A program made the translations under genes and the position numbers. The notes below the pieces were generated by a model. That model did not search any database and had not been told where the DNA came from. It was given only the letters and a program-made list of their open reading frames with translations. Source: an uncultured Collinsella sp. (lineage in GTDB: Bacteria; Actinomycetota; Coriobacteriia; Coriobacteriales; Coriobacteriaceae). From it: a DNA stretch of 5,293 nt. How positions within the stretch are numbered: position 1 is the stretch's first letter; each line of letters begins with the position of its first letter. The stretch lies in contig CABTZA010000129.1 of the NCBI GenBank assembly GCA_902489225.1, positions 1 through 5,293 of the forward strand, in the 5' to 3' direction. Below are positions 1-4,009 of the stretch, piece after piece.

Positions 1-104
1 ATCATGTGGTTAGACTGCATAAAGAACACGATGGCGAACGCCACAAGGCACATGGCGTACGTAACAAAGTCGTGACGCGTCTGCTTGTCTTTAAGAAACT
101 TCAT
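1..104 (-). CDS. livM: LivM-type ABC permease, N-terminal fragment (runs off left edge)
   Basis: Only the first 34 codons are present. The protein begins MKFLKDKQTRHDFVTYAM: a short basic cytoplasmic tail, then a hydrophobic first membrane segment at about residues 13-30. The start ATG (104-102) lies 9 nt after the livH stop codon. Its Shine-Dalgarno sequence AGGTGAG overlaps that TAG, so the two permease genes are probably translationally coupled. By family knowledge, LivM is the second membrane subunit of HAAT-type branched-chain amino acid importers and pairs with LivH. The identity rests mainly on position directly after livH plus a membrane N-terminus, since too little protein is visible for family motifs. 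The gene lies outside the given ORF set because it is open at the window edge. Confidence 0.8.
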   Translation of the reverse strand, partial: MKFLKDKQTRHDFVTYAMCLVAFAIVFFMQSNHM

Positions 105-113
105 ACCGCTCAC

Positions 114-995
114 CTACACCTTCTCGGGGACGTACTTGCCCAAGAGGCCGGCAGGCTTGACGAGCAGGACGATGATCAGAACACCAAAGACGATGGAGTT
201 GGCAAGGCTCGTGGAAATGTAGGCCTGCGCCATCGCCTCGATGATGCCGATGAGAATGCCACCGACAAAGGCGCCGGGGATGGAGCCGATGCCACCGAAA
301 ACGGCGGCGTCGAAGGCCTTGATGCCAGGCATGGCACCCGTCGTGGGCTGCAGCACCGGCGAGTAGGAGCACAGCAGCACGCCGGCGATGGCGGCAAGGG
401 CAGAGCCGATGGCAAACGTCATCGAAATGGTGCGGTTGACGTTGATGCCCATGAGCTGAGCGGCAGCCTTGTCCTCGGACACGGCGCGCATGGCCTTGCC
501 CATCTTGGTCTTACCTGTAAAGAACATCAGGCCGGCCATGATAACCAGGCAGGCGACGATGGTGACGAGCGAGACGGCGCTTACGTTGAACTTGGCCAAG
601 AACTCCGGCACCTGGAAGGTGACGAGCGAAGTGAAGTTCTTGGGCGTGGCGCCCCACAGAAGCTGCGCGGCGTTCTGCAGGAAGTAAGACACGCCGATAG
701 CCGTGATCAGAACGGCCAGCGGGCCTGCTTGGCGCAGCGGCTTATAGGCCAGACCCTCGATGAGAACGCCGAGAACCGTGCAGACCACACAAGAAAGAAT
801 TACAGATACCCAGCCCGGGAGGCCGAGATACGACGTGGCGCAGAACGAGACATAGGCACCGACCATGATGACGTCGCCGTGAGCGAAGTTCAGCATCTTG
901 GCGATACCGTAGACCATGGTGTAGCCCAACGCGATGATGGCGTAGACGCTGCCCATGGACAGGCCGTTGACCAGGTATTGGATAAAGACCGTCAT
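114..995 (-). CDS. livH: LivH-type branched-chain amino acid ABC transporter permease
   Basis: A 293-residue inner-membrane permease, close to the usual ~300 for LivH. It forms half of the transmembrane channel that takes substrate from the lipid-anchored LivJ/LivK-type protein. The sequence is hydrophobic throughout and carries strong LivH signatures: YTMVYGIAKMLNFAHGD at residues 25-41, an AVSEDKAAAQLMGIN segment at 171-185 that matches the cytoplasmic ATPase-contacting loop of the family, and GGIGSIPGAFVGGILIG at 234-250. The C-terminus KPAGLLGKYVPEKV resembles the LivH ending. Start choice: AAAGGGGG (1012-1005) directly abuts an ATG at 1004, which leaves no spacer, but sits 9 nt before the ATG at 995, so 995 is preferred. 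An extension to 1088 is open but would read through two hairpins and has no ribosome site. The substrate is inferred from the family; related permeases carry urea, amides or other amino acids. Confidence 0.93.
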   Translation of the reverse strand: MTVFIQYLVNGLSMGSVYAIIALGYTMVYGIAKMLNFAHGDVIMVGAYVSFCATSYLGLPGWVSVILSCVVCTVLGVLIEGLAYKPLRQAGPLAVLITAIGVSYFLQNAAQLLWGATPKNFTSLVTFQVPEFLAKFNVSAVSLVTIVACLVIMAGLMFFTGKTKMGKAMRAVSEDKAAAQLMGINVNRTISMTFAIGSALAAIAGVLLCSYSPVLQPTTGAMPGIKAFDAAVFGGIGSIPGAFVGGILIGIIEAMAQAYISTSLANSIVFGVLIIVLLVKPAGLLGKYVPEKV

Positions 996-1004
996 GTTCC
1001 ACAT

Positions 1005-1012
1005 CCCCCTTT
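1005..1012 (-). promoter_or_regulatory. Shine-Dalgarno sequence of livH
   Basis: AAAGGGGG on the minus strand. It touches the ATG at 1004 and lies 9 nt from the ATG at 995, so it decides the start in favour of 995. The same word precedes the 3759 start of the upstream binding-protein gene. Confidence 0.6.
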
Positions 1013-1041
1013 CGAATAGGTTTCCAGTTGATGTATGAAAC

Positions 1042-1061
1042 AGGGACGTTACATCGTCCCT
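1042..1061 (-). other. Perfect 7-bp stem-loop in the livK-livH gap
   Basis: Arms AGGGACG (1042-1048) and CGTCCCT (1055-1061) with a 6-nt loop. No T-run follows it on the minus strand, so it is not a standard intrinsic terminator. It lies 30 nt before the livH Shine-Dalgarno sequence and may act as an mRNA stability or processing structure. The role is inferred. Confidence 0.5.
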
Positions 1062-1071
1062 AGATACCAAG

Positions 1072-1103
1072 CAAGCAGGGAAGGCCAAAACCTCCCCTGC
1101 TTG
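1072..1103 (-). other. Strong stem-loop downstream of the second binding-protein gene
   Basis: Arms CAAGCAGGG (1072-1080) and CCCTGCTTG (1095-1103) pair over 9 bp. After one mismatch, three more pairs form (1082-1084 with 1091-1093), leaving a 6-nt loop. This is the most stable-looking hairpin in the window. The minus strand reads CTTGGTATC after it, with no U-tract, so it suits blocking of 3' exonucleases or partial attenuation better than clean termination. Similar structures after binding-protein genes are known to raise binding-protein levels over permease levels (malE-malF in E. coli). Confidence 0.6.
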
Positions 1104-1108
1104 GGATC

Positions 1109-1130
1109 AAAACCGCTCTATGTAAGGCGG
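1109..1130 (-). terminator. Weak terminator-like hairpin right after the binding-protein stop codon
   Basis: On the minus strand CCGC (1130-1127) pairs with GCGG (1116-1113) across a 10-nt loop. Two G-U pairs could extend it, and TTTTGAT follows (T4 at 1112-1109). The stem is short and the loop long, so any termination would be partial. It starts 4 nt after the stop codon of the upstream gene. The genes livH and livM must still be transcribed by read-through unless they have their own promoter, and none is evident in the gap. Confidence 0.3.
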
Positions 1131-1134
1131 CCAA

Positions 1135-2322
1135 TTAGGCCTGTACGTACTTGCCGTCGGTGATGACGTAAACCGTGGGCTCCTTTTGGACCTGGCCCTT
1201 ATCGTTCCAGGTGAGCTTGCCGGTCAGACCGTCAACGGTAATCTTGAGCATAGCCTTCGACAGCTTCTCGGCGGCCTCGGTCGGATCGGCGTCGACTCCA
1301 AGACCGGCCTCCTTGAGGGCCTCGGCCACCGCGTGCACGCCGTCGTAGGCGTCGGCGGCAAACTGGTCGGGGGTATCGCCGTACTTATCCTTGTAAGCGT
1401 TGACGAAGTCGGCGTTCTTCTCGTCGTCGGCGGAGAACGGAGTCATGAGCAGCAGACCCTCAGCAAGAGAGGTGTCGAAGCCCTCAACGCCCAGGATGCC
1501 GTCCATGCCGTCGCAGCCCATCATCTTGACGTCGTAGCCCATGTCCTTGGCGTTCTTGAGCAGGACGGACGCCGGCGTGTAGTAGATCGGCGCAAAGATC
1601 ATGGTGGCGCCGGCCTGCTTGGCCTTGGTCAGCTGGTTGGTAAAGCTCGTGGCGGAGTCGTCCTTAAAGGTCTCCTCGTCAACAATCTCGAGCTTGGACT
1701 CAGCGGCCTGGGCCTTAAAAGAATCTGCGATGCCCGAAGAATAGGCGTCGCCGGAGTTATAGAACAGCACGAACTTCTCGTCCGCATACTTCTGCGCCAG
1801 GAACTTGGCAGCGTTGACGCCCTGGTTGGGGTCGGTGAAGCAAACCTGGAAGACGCAATCCTTGCCGTCGGTGACGTCCTCGGAGGACGCGGACGGGGTG
1901 ATCATGAACGTCTTGGGGTCGTTGCCACACTCTGCGGCAACGGCAACCGACGCACCCGTGGTGGTCGGGCCGACGAGGGCCTGCATGCCCCAGTCGAGCA
2001 GGGTATTGAAGGCGTTGACGGCCTTCTCGCCGTCGGCCTGGTCATCCTCGGCCTTGCTGGCAAGCGGCAGCTCCTTGGTCGAGAAATCCTTGCAGCCAAG
2101 CTCGACACCCTGGGTAACGGACTTGCCGTAGGACGCGTTGGCGCCGGTCAGCGGGCCGATGGTGCCGATCTTAAACGAAGCGTCGCCCGAAGCGGAACCG
2201 CTATCGCCGCCGTTGGAGGAGCAGCCGGCTAGAATGGACATCGCCCCCAGACCTGCTGCGCTCGCGATAACGCTCCTGCGATTCATAACAGGGTTCAATG
2301 ACTTACCGGTGAGGCTCGACAT
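1135..2322 (-). CDS. livK: LivJ/LivK-type substrate-binding lipoprotein, copy 1 (next to livH)
   Basis: A 395-residue type I periplasmic-binding-fold protein (Peripla_BP_6 kind), the extracytoplasmic receptor of the LivHM importer. The signal region has RR at 15-16 (NRRSVIAS), a hydrophobic core, and lipobox I-L-A-G-C with lipidated Cys34, followed by a Ser/Gly/Asp-rich linker to about residue 48. The fold starts at FKIGTIGPLTG (50-60). TPSASS (142-147) matches the ligand-contacting TPAATA stretch of E. coli LivJ. YNSGDAYSSG (188-197) and LTGKLTWNDKGQV (366-378) also match LivJ/LivK landmarks. The ATG at 2322 has AGGAG 6 nt upstream; the internal Met13 has no ribosome site, so the longer N-region is kept. 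It is about 73% identical to the neighbouring copy. The substrate is inferred as branched-chain amino acids, not proven; other amino acids or small amides are possible. Confidence 0.93.
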   Translation of the reverse strand: MSSLTGKSLNPVMNRRSVIASAAGLGAMSILAGCSSNGGDSGSASGDASFKIGTIGPLTGANASYGKSVTQGVELGCKDFSTKELPLASKAEDDQADGEKAVNAFNTLLDWGMQALVGPTTTGASVAVAAECGNDPKTFMITPSASSEDVTDGKDCVFQVCFTDPNQGVNAAKFLAQKYADEKFVLFYNSGDAYSSGIADSFKAQAAESKLEIVDEETFKDDSATSFTNQLTKAKQAGATMIFAPIYYTPASVLLKNAKDMGYDVKMMGCDGMDGILGVEGFDTSLAEGLLLMTPFSADDEKNADFVNAYKDKYGDTPDQFAADAYDGVHAVAEALKEAGLGVDADPTEAAEKLSKAMLKITVDGLTGKLTWNDKGQVQKEPTVYVITDGKYVQA

Positions 2323-2343
2323 GCGGCTCTCCTCTCAAATCTC

Positions 2344-2389
2344 GTCGGGTTTCGGTTACCCGACAGGCCATCCTTCGCCGTGTTCGGCG
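2344..2389 (-). promoter_or_regulatory. Two leader hairpins upstream of binding-protein gene copy 1
   Basis: Arms GTCGGGT (2344-2350) and ACCCGAC (2358-2364) form a perfect 7-bp stem with a 7-nt loop. Its edge is 11 nt from the AGGAG ribosome site (2333-2329). Arms CGCCG (2376-2380) and CGGCG (2385-2389) form a 5-bp stem with a 4-nt loop. Both would lie in the 5' untranslated leader if the promoter is in the AT-rich stretch further upstream. There is no match to a riboswitch I recognise. Possible roles are mRNA stability or control of ribosome access. Confidence 0.4.
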
Positions 2390-2394
2390 TTCGC

Positions 2395-2535
2395 AAAATA
2401 CTAGACGCTTTAGTTAAGGAAAGTGGCGATTATTTCAACTTTTCTTTGGATTTGTTCATTTATCCATAATTCTGCGTATTTCTATTATTTTATGCAGTAA
2501 TGCCACTTTATTGTGTGAAAGTAATGTTTCCGTTC
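2395..2535 (-). promoter_or_regulatory. AT-rich promoter-type region upstream of binding-protein gene copy 1
   Basis: This roughly 140-bp stretch is strikingly AT-rich compared with the GC-rich coding DNA around it, as expected for a promoter with upstream activating DNA. A minus-strand TAAAAT (2492-2487) is the best -10-like hexamer I see, but no convincing -35 stands 16-18 bp before it. An 8-bp inverted pair, AAAGTGGC (2420-2427) and GCCACTTT (2502-2509), brackets the core with 74 bp between arms. No gene is visible in this gap (2323-2592). The exact start of transcription is not assigned. Confidence 0.45.
2523..2532 (-). promoter_or_regulatory. CGGAAACATT motif, single copy upstream of binding-protein gene copy 1
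   Basis: Minus-strand CGGAAACATT, identical over 10 bp to 3882-3873 upstream of the paralogous gene and in the same orientation. It lies 200 bp before the ATG at 2322. It is a candidate site for a shared regulator, inferred only from the repeat. Confidence 0.3.
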
Positions 2536-2560
2536 TGTTACAGGCGTCCTTGCCCTGAAT

Positions 2561-2577
2561 AAAACGGCCCGCCGGTC
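2561..2577 (-). terminator. Possible weak terminator after binding-protein gene copy 2
   Basis: On the minus strand, about 15 nt after the stop codon, ACCGGCGGGCCG is followed by TTTTATT. The pairing is poor: CGG with CCG around a 4-nt loop, plus scattered A-U pairs beyond a mismatch. The position and the T-run suggest a weak intrinsic terminator that would partly separate the two binding-protein genes. I would not rely on it without transcript data. Confidence 0.25.
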
Positions 2578-2592
2578 TCGATGTATATGCAC

Positions 2593-3759
2593 TTAGGCGG
2601 CGATGTACTTACCGTCCTGAATCACATAGGCCGTAGCAGGCTTTTCGACCTGACCTTCGTCATTCCACGTTAGCTCGCCGGTCAGGCCGTCGATCTTGAT
2701 CTTGCGCATGGCCTTGGCAAGGTCGCCGGCAATTTCGGCACCGTCGGCCGAAATGTCAATCCCCGCCCTATCGATAGCCTCGGCGATGGCGTGGACGCAA
2801 TCGTAAGCGTCGGCGGCAAACTGGTTGGGCGTCTCGTCGTAGGCATCCTTATAGGCCTTGACGAAGTCGGCATTCTTCTCATCGTCAGCCGAAAACGGGG
2901 TCATGAGCAGTACGCCCTCGGCAAGAGAGGTATCGAAGCCTTCCACAGAGAGCAGGCCGTCCATGCCGTCGGTACCCATGAGGGTCATGTCGTAGCCCAT
3001 GTCCTTGGCGTTCTTGAGCAAAACGGACGCCGGCGTGTAGTAGATCGGCGCAAAGATGAGCGTGGCGCCGGCCTCCTTGGCCTTGGTGAGCTGGTTGGTA
3101 AAGCTCGTGGAAGAGTCGTCCTTAAAGGTCTCGGTATCGACGATGTCGAGCTTGGACGCCTTGGCCTGCTCGGCAAAAGCGTCGGCAACGCCCGAGCTAT
3201 ACGTATCGCCGGAGTTGTAGAACAGGGCGATCTTGGCGTCCGCGTACTTCTCGGCCAAGAACTTCGCGGCGCTGGCGCCCATGGTGGGATCGGTGAAGCA
3301 AACCTGAAAGACCGTGGTCTTATTCTTGGTGACGTCGAGAGACGAGGCCGAGGGCGTGACCATGAGCATGTCGTCGGCAATCTCGCCCGAGACAGCGACG
3401 GCAGCACCGGTGGTGACCGGACCGACGAGCGCCTGCATACCCCAGTCGCACAAGGTATTGAAGGCGTTGATGGCCTTCTCGCCGTCGGCGACGTCGTCCT
3501 CGGACTTAAGCGAGAGCTTGAGGTCCTTGGTCGAAAAATCCTTGGCGGCGAGCTTGGCACCCTTCTCGGCCGAAACGCCATAGGTTGCCGCGGCGCCGGT
3601 CAGAGGGCCGATGACACCGATCTTGAAGGTCTTGCCGTCATCGGCGGAGCCGCCGTCCGAGCCACCCGACGAGCAACCAGCGAGTACCGCGGTGCCACCG
3701 AGCGCCGCGGCGCCAGCCAAGAAACTCCTGCGGTTAAGTACGTTGTTGATGCTAAACAT
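2593..3759 (-). CDS. livK: LivJ/LivK-type substrate-binding lipoprotein, copy 2 (next to hom)
   Basis: A 388-residue extracytoplasmic receptor for the same class of importer. The signal peptide has NRRSFLAG at 9-16, a good twin-arginine-like motif (R-R-x-F-L), then an Ala/Gly-rich core and lipobox V-L-A-G-C with Cys29, followed by a Gly/Ser/Asp linker. The binding fold begins at FKIGVIGPLTG (45-55). TPSASS (135-140), YNSGDTYSSG (181-190) and LTGELTWNDEGQV (359-371) mark it as LivJ/LivK-like. Start choice: ATG 3759 has AAAAGGGGG with a 5-nt spacer and starts directly on the signal peptide; a Met 22 codons earlier (3825) would put a Cys- and charge-rich tail before the signal. It is transcribed toward copy 1 and diverges from hom. 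The two copies may differ in ligand preference, as LivJ and LivK do in E. coli. Confidence 0.92.
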   Translation of the reverse strand: MFSINNVLNRRSFLAGAAALGGTAVLAGCSSGGSDGGSADDGKTFKIGVIGPLTGAAATYGVSAEKGAKLAAKDFSTKDLKLSLKSEDDVADGEKAINAFNTLCDWGMQALVGPVTTGAAVAVSGEIADDMLMVTPSASSLDVTKNKTTVFQVCFTDPTMGASAAKFLAEKYADAKIALFYNSGDTYSSGVADAFAEQAKASKLDIVDTETFKDDSSTSFTNQLTKAKEAGATLIFAPIYYTPASVLLKNAKDMGYDMTLMGTDGMDGLLSVEGFDTSLAEGVLLMTPFSADDEKNADFVKAYKDAYDETPNQFAADAYDCVHAIAEAIDRAGIDISADGAEIAGDLAKAMRKIKIDGLTGELTWNDEGQVEKPATAYVIQDGKYIAA

Positions 3760-3764
3760 GGTGT

Positions 3765-3773
3765 CCCCCTTTT
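3765..3773 (-). promoter_or_regulatory. Shine-Dalgarno sequence of binding-protein gene copy 2
   Basis: AAAAGGGGG on the minus strand, 5 nt before ATG 3759. It settles the start over the upstream in-frame ATG at 3825. Confidence 0.65.
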
Positions 3774-3777
3774 CGCT

Positions 3778-3792
3778 GGCCGCGGTGCGGCC
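3778..3792 (-). promoter_or_regulatory. GC hairpin just upstream of the copy 2 ribosome site
   Basis: GGCCGC (3778-3783) and GCGGCC (3787-3792) form a perfect 6-bp all-GC stem with a 3-nt loop, 4 nt from the AAAAGGGGG site. Copy 1 has a comparable hairpin in the same place, which suggests a shared leader design. The function is inferred: 5' mRNA stability or translation control. Confidence 0.4.
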
Positions 3793-3949
3793 GTCTTGCG
3801 GTACAGGGCAAACCTTATGGTGCAAACGTTGACAGTTTGTTACGGAGTTCCGTTTGTAGCGAGCATGTTTCCAATGTTTCCGCAGCGTTTCGGGGGTGCC
3901 GTTTTGTGCGACTCCTGTTGCCTGGCGAGCACGCGCCCTCGGTTCACGC
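3793..3949. promoter_or_regulatory. Divergent control region between binding-protein gene copy 2 and hom
   Basis: No gene is visible here; it must hold the control sites for the leftward transporter and probably for hom. Two palindromes stand next to each other: CAAAC (3823-3827) with GTTTG (3835-3839) around 7 bp, and ACGGA (3842-3846) with TCCGT (3849-3853) around 2 bp. A perfect TTGACA (3829-3834) lies inside the first, but no good -10 follows at 16-18 bp on the plus strand. I could not settle on a leftward promoter. The best -10-like hexamer is CATAAG on the minus strand near 3815, without a clear -35. Confidence 0.4.
3865..3881 (-). repeat. Tandem GGAAACAT repeat upstream of binding-protein gene copy 2
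   Basis: ATGTTTCC occurs at 3865-3872 and again at 3874-3881, a 9-bp period. On the minus strand this reads GGAAACATTGGAAACAT. The gene-distal unit extends to CGGAAACATT (3882-3873), the same 10-mer found upstream of copy 1. It lies about 105-120 bp before ATG 3759. Tandem half-sites like this often bind a regulator, but no protein is identified. Confidence 0.4.
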
Positions 3950-3955
3950 TAGAAT
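3950..3955 (+). promoter_or_regulatory. Candidate -10 element for hom
   Basis: TAGAAT matches 5 of 6 bases of the TATAAT consensus and would give a leader of roughly 45-50 nt before the hom ATG. The DNA 17 bp upstream (GAGCAC) is a poor -35, so the call is tentative. Confidence 0.3.
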
Positions 3956-3996
3956 GCACTCAACCTTTAAGCGGTTAATCCATCCATAAGATGCAC

Positions 3997-4003
3997 GAAG
4001 GAG
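3997..4003 (+). promoter_or_regulatory. Shine-Dalgarno sequence of hom
   Basis: GAAGGAG with a 6-nt spacer before ATG 4010. This strong ribosome site fixes the hom start. Confidence 0.75.
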
Positions 4004-4009
4004 CTATCT

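Noticed and set aside
996..1088. Upstream ATG at 1088 as start of livH
   Set aside because: It lies inside a strong hairpin without a ribosome site, and LivH homologues start near the residue encoded at 995.
2303..2371. A 22-codon leader ORF (MACRVTETRR...) overlapping the start of binding-protein gene copy 1
   Set aside because: The purine-rich stretch touches its ATG with no spacer, it has no run of branched-chain codons as an attenuator peptide would, and it has no other support.
3757..3825. Upstream ATG at 3825 as start of binding-protein gene copy 2
   Set aside because: It would add 22 residues before the signal peptide, cross a GC hairpin, and ignore the good AAAAGGGGG site that serves ATG 3759.
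3829..3857. TTGACA at 3829-3834 as the hom promoter -35
   Set aside because: The hexamers 16-18 bp downstream (such as GTTTGT and TTTGTA) are poor -10 matches, and it would imply a leader of more than 140 nt.
2791..3978. Long plus-strand open frame (395 codons) across binding-protein gene copy 2
   Set aside because: Antisense shadow caused by GC-rich codon use. The product is Gly/Arg/Val-rich without motifs, and the minus-strand frame is a clear lipoprotein. The plus-strand frames at 6-1019 and 1186-2232 are rejected for the same reason.
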